Source: Thiohalocapsa sp. (GTDB taxonomy: Bacteria > Pseudomonadota > Gammaproteobacteria > Chromatiales > Chromatiaceae). Taken from it: a stretch of 8,973 bases of DNA. Position numbers and translations under genes: made by a program. Positions 1 through 5,952 of the stretch are shown piece after piece; position 1 is the stretch's first letter; every line of letters starts with the position of its first letter. The notes below the pieces were generated by a model. That model did not search any database. It was not told the origin of the DNA and saw only the letters and a list, made by a program, of their open reading frames with translations. The stretch lies in assembly GCF_019695415.1 (NCBI RefSeq), contig NZ_JAIFKJ010000574.1, positions 1 to 8,973 on the forward strand. Direction: 5' to 3'.

Positions 1-81
1 ATTCCCACCACACCTCGCTCCAGTCTTCCTATGTCGAAACCCCGCCGCCACCAAAGCGTGGCTGACGAAACCAGACACCCC

Positions 82-564
82 ATGCCTGACCTCTCCACCG
101 CCGACCTCTACGATCGCCATGGCGAGGCGCTCGGCGTCTGCGCCCCCATCTTTCACGACTTTGGCGGCCGCACTGCGTTCGACGGCAAGGCTGTCACGGT
201 CAAGTGCTTCGAGGACAACTCCCGCATCAAGGAAGCCCTCGCGGAGCCCGGCGACGGACGGGTCCTGGTCGCAGACTGCGGCGGCTCGCTGCGCTGCGCT
301 ATGCTCGGCGACCTGATCGCCGCGAGCGCCGTGGAGCACGGCTGGGCTGGTGTGATCCTGACCGGCTGCGTTCGCGACACCGCCGTGCTCGCCGGTATGG
401 CGCTCGGCGTCAAGGCCCTCGGTGCCACACCCCGCAAGAGCACACGCCGGGGCGAGGGTCAGCGCGACCTCTCGGTGGAAGTCGCGGGCGCGCAGGTCAA
501 GCCCGGTGACTGGGTGTATGCGGACGCGGACGGTGTACTGATCGCCCGGGAGCGGCTGACATGA
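82..564 (+). CDS. rraA: RraA-like protein (RNase E activity regulator RraA / putative 4-hydroxy-4-methyl-2-oxoglutarate aldolase)
   Basis: The 160-residue product has the typical RraA length and fold signatures: FGGR (27-30), VKCFEDN (40-46), VLVADCGGSLR (61-71) and a C-terminal GDWVYADADGVLI. E. coli RraA binds RNase E and restrains its activity. Related proteins are metal-dependent class II pyruvate aldolases and oxaloacetate decarboxylases that carry a D-X20-R-D motif. That motif is intact here (D77, R98, D99), so metal-dependent catalysis is possible; E. coli RraA lacks both aspartates as I recall it. I chose the ATG at 82 because homology begins there; an in-frame ATG at 31 would add 17 residues without recognisable similarity. 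Neither start has a good ribosome binding site. The last codon overlaps an ATGA (561-564) that opens a short ORF. Family assignment is secure; whether it acts on RNase E or as an enzyme is open. Confidence 0.9.
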   Translation: MPDLSTADLYDRHGEALGVCAPIFHDFGGRTAFDGKAVTVKCFEDNSRIKEALAEPGDGRVLVADCGGSLRCAMLGDLIAASAVEHGWAGVILTGCVRDTAVLAGMALGVKALGATPRKSTRRGEGQRDLSVEVAGAQVKPGDWVYADADGVLIARERLT

Positions 565-714
565 GTAGGCGCGCGGCGGCGGCGCCAGCTGTCGTCGTCG
601 GCTATTCGGCAAGGGCCCAGCGGCAAGAGCGCCGCGCCGCGCCGGGCGCCGTCGGCCAGTTGCGCCTCTGCACGCCAAGCGGCAATCCGCTCTCGCCGGC
701 CCTTGTCGGTGCGG

Positions 715-742
715 CCCTCGCCCCTCAGCCCTCGGCCCTCGG
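715..742. repeat. Four tandem heptamers (CCCTCGG-type) upstream of aceK
   Basis: Four head-to-tail 7-bp units fill 715-742: CCCTCGC, CCCTCAG, CCCTCGG and CCCTCGG. They lie in the 224-bp gap between the RraA-like gene and aceK, 47 bp before the aceK start. The unit length is not a multiple of three, so copy-number change would shift any reading frame through it. No function is evident. Confidence 0.6.
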
Positions 743-788
743 CCCCGTCCCCGGTGCCGAGCAGTCACTGCAAGCGCGGCGCAACTAA

Positions 789-2528
789 ATGGCTTGGATC
801 GAGGCCAAACAGCTCGCTGAGGCCATCCTTGATGGCTTCGACCGCCACTATCGTCTCTTTCGCGCCATCACCGCCGACGCGCGGCTGCATTTCGAGCAGG
901 CGAACTGGATCGCCGCGAACCGTTGCGCCCGAGAGCGTATCGACTTCTACGACTGCCGCGTGAGCGAGACTGTCGCTGTGCTGCGCCGTGAGTTCCACCT
1001 GCGCACCGCCGACGACAACCTCTGGCGACGCGTCAAGGTCGAGTACTCGCGCCTGCTGCCCCAGCACCATCAGCCGGAGCTGGCCGAGACCTTCTACAAC
1101 TCCGTGTTCTGCCGGCTGTTCGACCGCCGTTACTACAACAACGCCTACATCTTCGTCTGGCCCATGCTCTCCACCGAGCATCTCGAGGCGGAGGTGCCCA
1201 TCTTCCGGCCCTACTACCCGGACCGCCACGGCTTCGCGGCCGTCATTGCCGATGTGCTGCGGGACATGGACTTCGCGCTGCCCTTTCGGAACCTGCGCCG
1301 AGACGTGCGCAACGTCATGCACGCCATTCGCGAGCGCTTCCCGCCGAACCGGGCGCGGCAGCAGAACTTCCAGCTGGCTGTGCTGTTGACACCCTTCTTC
1401 CGCAACAAGGCGGCGTACATCATCGGCAAGGCCATCAACGGCGCGCACCAGACACCGTTCGTCATCCCGGTGCTGAACGACGAGCAAGGGGGGCTCTATG
1501 TCGATGCCCTGTTGACCGGCTCCGACGAGCTCGCCAATGTGTTCAGCTTCTCGCGCGCCTACTTCATGGTGAACACGGAGGTGCCAGCGGCAGTGGTGGA
1601 ATTTCTCCGCCCCCTGATGCCGCACAAGTCCAAGGCGGAGCTCTACACGGCCATCGGGCTGCAGAAGTTTGGCAAGGCGGAGTTCTACCGGGATTTCCTG
1701 AAACACCTGCGTTATTCGACGGACCAGTTCGTGGTGGCCCCTGGAATCCGCGGCATGGTGATGTGCGTCTTTACGCTGCCTTCCTTCCCCTTTGTGTTTA
1801 AAGTCATCAAGGACCGTTTTCCGCCACCGAAGGAAATGACGCCCGAGCAGGTGATGGAGAAATACCGGCTGGTGAAGCTGCACGACCGGGTCGGGCGCAT
1901 GGCGGACTCTTGGGAGTATTCCCACGTGGCCTTCCCGCGGGCGCGATTCTCGGACGAGCTCATCACCATGCTGCGAGAAGAGTGCGCCAGCCGCATGACG
2001 GTGGAAGGCGATCAGGTGGTCGTAAAGCACCTCTACATCGAAAGGCGCATGTCGCCGCTCAACCTCTACATGGCCAGCGCCGATGACGAAGAGATTGCCC
2101 ATGCCGCCCGCGAATACGGCGACGCCATCAAACAGCTGGCGGCCGCCAACATCTTCCCGGGCGATTTCCTGTTCAAGAACTTCGGCGTCACCCGCCAGGG
2201 CCGTGTTGTCTTCTATGACTACGACGAGCTCTGCTATCTGACCGAGTGCAACTTCCGAGATATCCCCGAGCCACCCTTCCCGGAGATGGAGTTGGCGGAG
2301 GAGCCCTGGTACACGGCGGGTCCCTCGGATGTGTTTCCGGAAGAATTCGCCACCTTCCTGCTCACCGAGCCGAGGTTCCGTAAGGCCTTCCGCGCCTGCC
2401 ACGCGGAGGTCTTCGAGCCGGCCTGGTGGCGTGCCCGCCAGGCGGCGATCCGGGAAGGCGAAATGGTGGATGTCTTCCCCTACCCGACCGCGCGGCGCTT
2501 CGGCGCACCACCGGACGCCCATCACTGA
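789..2528 (+). CDS. aceK: Isocitrate dehydrogenase kinase/phosphatase AceK
   Basis: This bifunctional cytosolic enzyme phosphorylates and dephosphorylates NADP-isocitrate dehydrogenase, steering isocitrate between the TCA cycle and the glyoxylate bypass. The product is 579 residues (E. coli AceK is 578) and aligns end to end with it from memory. The N-terminal regulatory half includes FYNSVFCRLFD (102-112) and FFRNKAAYIIGK (203-214). The kinase-like half has the ATP loop APGIRGMVM (317-325), K338, HDRVGRMAD (365-373), HLYIERRM (414-421), AAANIFPGDFLFKNFGV (451-467) and VVFYDYDE (473-480). K338, D373, D459 and D477 correspond to E. coli K336, D371, D457 and D475, so ATP binding, phosphatase and kinase residues are all present. 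The start is fixed because an in-frame TAA (786-788) directly precedes the ATG; no clear Shine-Dalgarno is visible. aceA and aceB are not adjacent, unlike the enterobacterial aceBAK operon. The gene converges on DUF3775 across a REP pair. Confidence 0.98.
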   Translation: MAWIEAKQLAEAILDGFDRHYRLFRAITADARLHFEQANWIAANRCARERIDFYDCRVSETVAVLRREFHLRTADDNLWRRVKVEYSRLLPQHHQPELAETFYNSVFCRLFDRRYYNNAYIFVWPMLSTEHLEAEVPIFRPYYPDRHGFAAVIADVLRDMDFALPFRNLRRDVRNVMHAIRERFPPNRARQQNFQLAVLLTPFFRNKAAYIIGKAINGAHQTPFVIPVLNDEQGGLYVDALLTGSDELANVFSFSRAYFMVNTEVPAAVVEFLRPLMPHKSKAELYTAIGLQKFGKAEFYRDFLKHLRYSTDQFVVAPGIRGMVMCVFTLPSFPFVFKVIKDRFPPPKEMTPEQVMEKYRLVKLHDRVGRMADSWEYSHVAFPRARFSDELITMLREECASRMTVEGDQVVVKHLYIERRMSPLNLYMASADDEEIAHAAREYGDAIKQLAAANIFPGDFLFKNFGVTRQGRVVFYDYDELCYLTECNFRDIPEPPFPEMELAEEPWYTAGPSDVFPEEFATFLLTEPRFRKAFRACHAEVFEPAWWRARQAAIREGEMVDVFPYPTARRFGAPPDAHH

Positions 2529-2539
2529 CGCTCAGCCCT

Positions 2540-2562
2540 GTGGGAGCGGCATCCTGCCGCGA
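2540..2562 (+). repeat. REP palindrome, copy 1
   Basis: The element begins with a GTGG head and contains a perfect 6-bp stem, GCGGCA (2546-2551) with TGCCGC (2555-2560), around a 3-nt loop. This head-plus-hairpin form matches the REP/SMAG type of extragenic palindromes known from pseudomonads, Stenotrophomonas and Xanthomonas. It starts 12 bp after the aceK stop. It pairs with copy 2 in inverted orientation. Confidence 0.75.
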
Positions 2563-2590
2563 CGACTTCCAGCGCACCGAGGCTGATGGC

Positions 2591-2614
2591 TCGCGGTGAG
2601 GATGCCGCTGCCAC
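2591..2614 (-). repeat. REP palindrome, copy 2 (inverted)
   Basis: Read on the minus strand this copy has the same GTGG head and GCGGCATCCT core as copy 1, with a GCGG/CCGC stem. The segment 2599-2614 is complementary to 2540-2555 at 15 of 16 positions, so the pair can also fold as one larger hairpin. It lies between the convergent ends of aceK and DUF3775, where such pairs often protect 3' ends or end transcription in both directions. That role is inferred; there is no U-tract of an intrinsic terminator. Confidence 0.7.
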
Positions 2615-2653
2615 GGAAACCGCGTCGCGGCCAGCGCAAACGCTTCGCCGGCG

Positions 2654-3034
2654 TCACTCGCAGGGCATGTCCAGGGCGATCATCCCCTCTTCGAGGTGGT
2701 CCGAGACCATCGGATGGGCAAGCACGTACTCCGCGGCGCGGATACTGTAGTCGCCCAGTGCCTCGTCCACGGCATCCTCCCATTCCTCAGCGGTGTAGTC
2801 GCCGCGGCCCAACCACATCAGGGCCACCAACTCGGCGCGCTGGCGCTCCGAGAAGTCGTGGACGATGCTGCGGAACTCGCCGACGTTGTAATCGTCGCCG
2901 TGGTCGGCGAGCATCTGCATTGCCCAGTCCTCGGACGAGCTGTTGCCTTCCTGCGGGATGCAGACCTCTTCTTTGGCCTGGAACTCCCGGGCCAGGGCAA
3001 TCAGGCTGCAAAGTGTTTGTTGCCGGATGTGCAT
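2654..3034 (-). CDS. DUF3775 domain-containing protein, function unknown
   Basis: The 126-residue, acidic product matches DUF3775 proteins as I know them. It has an N-terminal helix (TLCSLIALAREFQAKE, about 7-22), a variable linker, and the signature AELVALMWLGRGDY (67-80) followed by EEWEDAVDEA (83-92). It ends in a Y-L-x-x-x-P-x-x-x-x-HLEEG segment (103-117). No signal peptide, membrane segment or catalytic motif is visible, so it is probably a soluble cytosolic protein. The ATG at 3034 is where family similarity begins. A GTG two codons upstream (3040) is also possible: the strong GAGGAGG lies 5 nt before that GTG and 11 nt before the ATG. The gene runs against all its neighbours and shares a divergent region with the RNase J-like gene. 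Confidence 0.85.
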   Translation of the reverse strand: MHIRQQTLCSLIALAREFQAKEEVCIPQEGNSSSEDWAMQMLADHGDDYNVGEFRSIVHDFSERQRAELVALMWLGRGDYTAEEWEDAVDEALGDYSIRAAEYVLAHPMVSDHLEEGMIALDMPCE

Positions 3035-3045
3035 GCGCACAGGTG

Positions 3046-3052
3046 CCTCCTC
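3046..3052 (-). promoter_or_regulatory. Shine-Dalgarno of the DUF3775 gene
   Basis: On the minus strand this reads GAGGAGG, one of the two clear ribosome binding sites in the window. Its spacing is 5 nt to a GTG at 3040 and 11 nt to the ATG at 3034, which leaves the exact start undecided. It follows directly after the outward-facing repeat arm at 3061-3081, so a transcript begun there would have a very short leader. Confidence 0.7.
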
Positions 3053-3060
3053 AGGAGCTG

Positions 3061-3081
3061 TTATCCTAAAAAGAGTAGTTG
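3061..3081 (-). repeat. Outward-facing inverted repeat, left arm (TTTTTAGG motif)
   Basis: The minus strand reads CAACTACTCTTTTTAGGATA and one further A. It matches the + strand at 3285-3305 at 18 of 21 positions, with mismatches at arm positions 6, 18 and 20. The motif points toward DUF3775 and ends just upstream of its Shine-Dalgarno. It could be a promoter or operator half, or the terminal repeat of a small element. No good sigma70 -35/-10 pair with proper spacing was found. Confidence 0.6.
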
Positions 3082-3093
3082 GACGGTCGTCAG

Positions 3094-3191
3094 GGTGCGT
3101 CCCGCGGGGTGCCTGGCAAGGCACAACGACGAGGAATAGCTGTTCTATTCCGAGGAGTTGTAACGCAGCCAGGCGCCGCGCGGGGCGTGCC
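3094..3191 (+). ncRNA. Long imperfect hairpin, possible structured RNA or MITE core
   Basis: Five nested helices can form. GGGTGCGTCCCGCGG (3094-3107 region) pairs with CCGC-gc-GGGGCGTGCC (3176-3191), with a 2-nt bulge. GCCTGGC (3111-3117) pairs with GCCAGGC (3168-3174). ACAAC (3123-3127) pairs with GTTGT (3157-3161). A symmetric purine-rich internal loop (GACGA or GACGAG-like, against GAGGA) follows. The tip is GGAATAG (3133-3139) with CTATTCC (3145-3151) around CTGTT. Three pairs in the basal helix are G-U on the + strand and would be A-C mismatches on the minus strand, which favours a + strand RNA. A competing local hairpin, GTGCCT/AGGCAC (3109-3124), excludes part of the long fold. No known RNA family is recognised, and transcription is not demonstrated. 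Confidence 0.4.
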
Positions 3192-3284
3192 ATGGCGGCC
3201 GTAGCGGCGCTCACCCGGTGGGTGACATGCAGCCAGTGTGGCAATCGCAACCGGTACAGCCATTTGCATACGCTCTGAAGCGGT

Positions 3285-3305
3285 CAACTGCTCTTTTTAG
3301 GGTTA
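3285..3305 (+). repeat. Outward-facing inverted repeat, right arm (TTTTTAGG motif)
   Basis: This is the partner of 3061-3081 in inverted orientation, reading CAACTGCTCTTTTTAGGGTT plus A on the + strand, toward the RNase J-like gene. The arms enclose 203 bp containing the long hairpin, making a unit of about 245 bp. No flanking target-site duplication is evident, which leaves both a divergent regulatory region and an old MITE-like element possible. Confidence 0.6.
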
Positions 3306-3618
3306 TGGTCCGCGGCGCCGCGACAGATCGTCGGCGCCGGCGTGCCGGCGGCCCCCATCGGGCCCCGTACGATGTAACTCCTCCACCCCGAGTCTACTAC
3401 GGCCCCGTGCTGCGGGCGGCTGACACGGAACAACGGAAGGGCGGACGGCAGCAGACTTACGGGGCGACGGGAGCGCCCGTTCGCACGCGGCATTCCGCCT
3501 CCGCTGTCGCACCTTCCTGCACGGCAAGATGCCCAGCGCGGAATGCGCGCACATCGCCGCTGTCTTAACCAGCCCAGAAACGCTCACGTCGACTCCTGCC
3601 GATCCGCCGCACCTTCGC
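3306..3618. other. Intergenic leader upstream of the RNase J-like gene
   Basis: These 313 bp hold no recognisable gene, tRNA or repeat. A GC-rich hairpin, CGCCGG/CCGGCG, lies near 3334-3350, and a weaker GGCCC/GGGCC one lies just after it. Neither is followed by a U-tract. The in-frame ATG at 3529 would extend the next gene by 30 residues without family similarity. The stretch may be a long 5' leader, but no promoter could be assigned. Confidence 0.4.
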
Positions 3619-5025
3619 ATGACACCGCTCCCCGCCGACACCACGCCGCGCGCCGATGAAGTGCTGTTCCTGCCCCTCGGCGGCACCGGCGAGATCGGCA
3701 TGAACCTGAATCTCTACGGCCACGACGGCCACTGGCTGATTATTGACGTCGGCATCACCTTTGGCGGCGACGCCTTCCCGGACTACGACGTGCTGATGGC
3801 AGACCCGGCATTTATCGTCAGCCGCCGCCAGCGCCTCGCGGGCATCGTCCTGACCCATGCGCATGAAGACCATGTCGGCGCCGTCGCCTATCTGTGGAAG
3901 CGGCTCAAGTGCCCGGTCTATGCGACGCCCTTCACCGCTGCCATCGCCCGCTTCAAGCTCGCCCGCGCCGGCCTCGACGATGTGCCGGTACACGAGCTGC
4001 CTCTCGGCGCCCGCTTCGAAGTCGGGCCCTTCGGCGTTGAGTACATCGGCATGACCCACAGCATTCCCGAGCCCAATGCGGTGCTTATCACAACCCCTGC
4101 CGGCGCGGTGTTCCACACCGGCGACTGGAAGCTCGACGATGGGCCCGTGATAGGGTCGCGATACGATGCGCTGCGGCTGCGTGCCCTGCGCCGCGAGCCC
4201 TTGCTGGCGATGGTCTGTGATTCCACCAATGCCGTGGTCGCGGGCAGCACCGGCTCCGAGAGCGGGCTCTTCCAGCCGCTAAAGGACGTGGTGGAGGCCG
4301 CAAGCGGACGTGTCGTGGTGACATCCTTCGCGAGCAATGTGGCACGACTGGTGACCCTCGCATGCGTGGCCGAGGCCACTGGCCGGCGCTTTGGCGTCAT
4401 TGGCCAGGCCATGGAGCGCATGGTTGCAGTGGCCCGGTCCACCGGCTACTGGCCCCTGGATCTGCCCGAGCTGGTGGACGCCCGCCACCTTGGCTACCTG
4501 CCGCGCGAGGAAGTCCTCGCAGTCTGCACCGGCAGCCAGGGTGAGCCGCGCTCGGCGCTCTCGCGCATGGCCGCGGACAGCCATCGCGACATCCTGCTGG
4601 ACCCGGGGGACACGGTGATCTTCTCGTCCAAGCTCATCCCCGGCAATGAGCGGCCGGTGCAGCGGGTTCAGTCGCAGCTGCGCGCCCTGGGCTGCGAGCT
4701 GGTCACCGACGCCGACGCCCATGTGCACGTCTCCGGGCACCCCGCGGCGGACGACCTGCGTCGGCTGTATGATTGGGTACAGCCGCCGGCGGTGGTGCCG
4801 ACCCATGGCACACCGCGCCACCTGCGCGCCAATGCCGATATCGCCCTCAGCTGTCACGTGCCGCGCGTGGCCGTGATCGAGAACGGCGACGTCTGCCGCC
4901 TGGGCAGCGACGGGCCGAGCGTGGTGGGACAGGTGGCCACCGGTCGGCTGACGCTGGACGCGGACGGTCGCCTTGCGCCGGTAGCGCCGGGCGTGCTCGC
5001 AGATATGCGGGCCACAGTCGGCTAA
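3619..5025 (+). CDS. RNase J-like beta-CASP metallo-beta-lactamase ribonuclease
   Basis: RNase J enzymes are zinc-dependent 5'-3' exo- and endoribonucleases of the cytosol. The 468-residue product begins with the family opening FLPLGGTGEIGMNLNLY (17-33). It has the metallo-beta-lactamase motifs DVG (43-45), HAHEDH (80-85), H147 in MTHSIPE, and HTGDWK (166-171). Next come DSTN (201-204) and the beta-CASP motifs TSFASNVARL (235-244), CTGSQGEP (303-310), VHVSGH (369-374) and PTHGTPRHL (394-402). All metal-binding residues appear intact. Typical Firmicute RNase J is about 555 residues; this protein ends about 65 residues after PTHG and so lacks most or all of the C-terminal domain, a form known in proteobacterial MBL-fold hydrolases. 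The ATG at 3619 begins just before the conserved region but has no clear Shine-Dalgarno; ATG 3529 is the alternative. RNA substrate preference cannot be read from the sequence. Confidence 0.9.
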   Translation: MTPLPADTTPRADEVLFLPLGGTGEIGMNLNLYGHDGHWLIIDVGITFGGDAFPDYDVLMADPAFIVSRRQRLAGIVLTHAHEDHVGAVAYLWKRLKCPVYATPFTAAIARFKLARAGLDDVPVHELPLGARFEVGPFGVEYIGMTHSIPEPNAVLITTPAGAVFHTGDWKLDDGPVIGSRYDALRLRALRREPLLAMVCDSTNAVVAGSTGSESGLFQPLKDVVEAASGRVVVTSFASNVARLVTLACVAEATGRRFGVIGQAMERMVAVARSTGYWPLDLPELVDARHLGYLPREEVLAVCTGSQGEPRSALSRMAADSHRDILLDPGDTVIFSSKLIPGNERPVQRVQSQLRALGCELVTDADAHVHVSGHPAADDLRRLYDWVQPPAVVPTHGTPRHLRANADIALSCHVPRVAVIENGDVCRLGSDGPSVVGQVATGRLTLDADGRLAPVAPGVLADMRATVG

Positions 5026-5089
5026 CGACATTAACCGGCGTGCGGCAAGTCGCGCACCGGTCACGCCAGATGCATAGCCTGGTAGTCAT

Positions 5090-5095
5090 GGAGGT
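5090..5095 (+). promoter_or_regulatory. Shine-Dalgarno deciding the M48 protease start
   Basis: GGAGGT lies 7 nt before the ATG at 5103 and overlaps the nearer upstream in-frame ATG (5088). This spacing selects 5103 over the in-frame ATGs at 5088 and further upstream. It also places a lipoprotein signal peptide exactly at the N-terminus. Confidence 0.75.
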
Positions 5096-5102
5096 CCACA
5101 GC

Positions 5103-5912
5103 ATGTTCCAGACCCTAACCCGCACCGCCGCGCAGCTACTCATCGCAGCCTTGCTCGCCTTCGGCGTGATCGCCGGCTGCGCCACGGCGCCCGAGACCGG
5201 GCGTCAGCAGTTCATCATGATCGACCCGGCGCAGGAGGCGCAGATGGGGCTCAAGGCGTTTAACCAGCTCAAGCAGCAAAAACCCACGGTCACCAGCGGC
5301 AAGGATGCGGAGATGGTGCGCCGCGTCGGCAAGCGCATCGCCCGCGTGGCACCCGTCGCCAATGCCGAATGGGAGTTCGTGCTCTTCGAGGACGACACCC
5401 CCAACGCCTTCGCGCTGCCCGGCGGGAAGGTCGGCATCAACACCGGCATTCTCGACATCACAAAGACCGAGGCCGGCCTGGCCACGGTCATGGGGCACGA
5501 AGTTGCCCACGTCGTCGCCCGACACGGCGCCGAGCGCGCGTCACAGACCATGGGCCTGCAGGTGCTGGGCGCTATTGCCGACGCCGCATTGGCACAAAAC
5601 GCCCCCGGCGCTCGCCAGGGTGTCATGCAGGCCTATGGACTGGGCGCCCAAGTGGGCGTGCTGTTGCCATACTCCCGCGTGCACGAGCTGGAGGCCGACG
5701 AGCTCGGCATGCTCTACATGGCGCGTGCCGGCTACGACCCGGCGGAGGCCGTCGAGTTCTGGCAGCGCTTCCAGGCATTCAACCGCAAGCAGGGCAGTGG
5801 CAAGCCGCCCGAATTTCTGAGCACCCACCCGCTGGACGATCGGCGCATCGCACAGCTGCGCGCATTGCTGCCACGGGCCGAAGCCGAGTATGCACGGGCG
5901 CGCAAGGGATGA
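5103..5912 (+). CDS. M48 family lipoprotein metalloprotease (LoiP/YggG-like)
   Basis: The 269-residue product is a predicted outer-membrane or periplasmic zinc protease of the Oma1/LoiP/BepA group, which handles misfolded envelope proteins. A lipoprotein signal peptide (1-25) ends in a lipobox IAGC with C26 as the lipidated residue. The zinc site is HEVAH (H132, E133, H136) with the downstream glutamate of the HELEAD motif (194-199). The STHP motif (241-243 region) supplies the conserved histidine seen in this family. The NAFALPGG segment (101-108) and GINTGIL (111-117) are typical of M48 peptidases. Unlike BepA it has no C-terminal TPR domain; its size is close to E. coli LoiP (252 residues). 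It follows the RNase J-like gene by 77 bp and precedes the lipocalin-like gene by 40 bp, so these three may be cotranscribed. Confidence 0.93.
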   Translation: MFQTLTRTAAQLLIAALLAFGVIAGCATAPETGRQQFIMIDPAQEAQMGLKAFNQLKQQKPTVTSGKDAEMVRRVGKRIARVAPVANAEWEFVLFEDDTPNAFALPGGKVGINTGILDITKTEAGLATVMGHEVAHVVARHGAERASQTMGLQVLGAIADAALAQNAPGARQGVMQAYGLGAQVGVLLPYSRVHELEADELGMLYMARAGYDPAEAVEFWQRFQAFNRKQGSGKPPEFLSTHPLDDRRIAQLRALLPRAEAEYARARKG

Positions 5913-5952
5913 TCCTGCCGGCTGACCGCATCCGGCCGATTGAGCAGCGCTC

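Noticed and set aside
765..2525. 586-codon minus-strand ORF spanning aceK
   Set aside because: It is the mirror of aceK in a GC-rich genome; its translation shows no domain, while the + strand matches AceK along its whole length.
3094..3191. Integron attC site or tRNA
   Set aside because: The conserved attC ends (RYYYAAC/GTTRRRY) are absent, and no cloverleaf or TPsiC arm can be drawn.
3035..3250. 72-residue N-terminal extension of the DUF3775 protein
   Set aside because: It would run through the hairpin and repeat arm and past a strong Shine-Dalgarno. Family similarity begins at the internal start.
3061..3305. Standard sigma70 promoters within the repeat arms
   Set aside because: TAGGAT/TAGGGT resemble -10 boxes, but no -35 hexamer lies at 16-18 bp; the best partner for the left arm (CTGACG) is 19 bp away.
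5035..5060. Hairpin CCGG-c-GTGCG / CGCGC-a-CCGG after the RNase J-like gene, as a terminator
   Set aside because: It has one mismatch and no following U-tract, so an intrinsic terminator cannot be supported.
4773..5102. Longer N-terminus for the M48 protease reaching into the RNase J-like gene
   Set aside because: The Shine-Dalgarno at 5090-5095 and the lipoprotein signal peptide both place the start at 5103.
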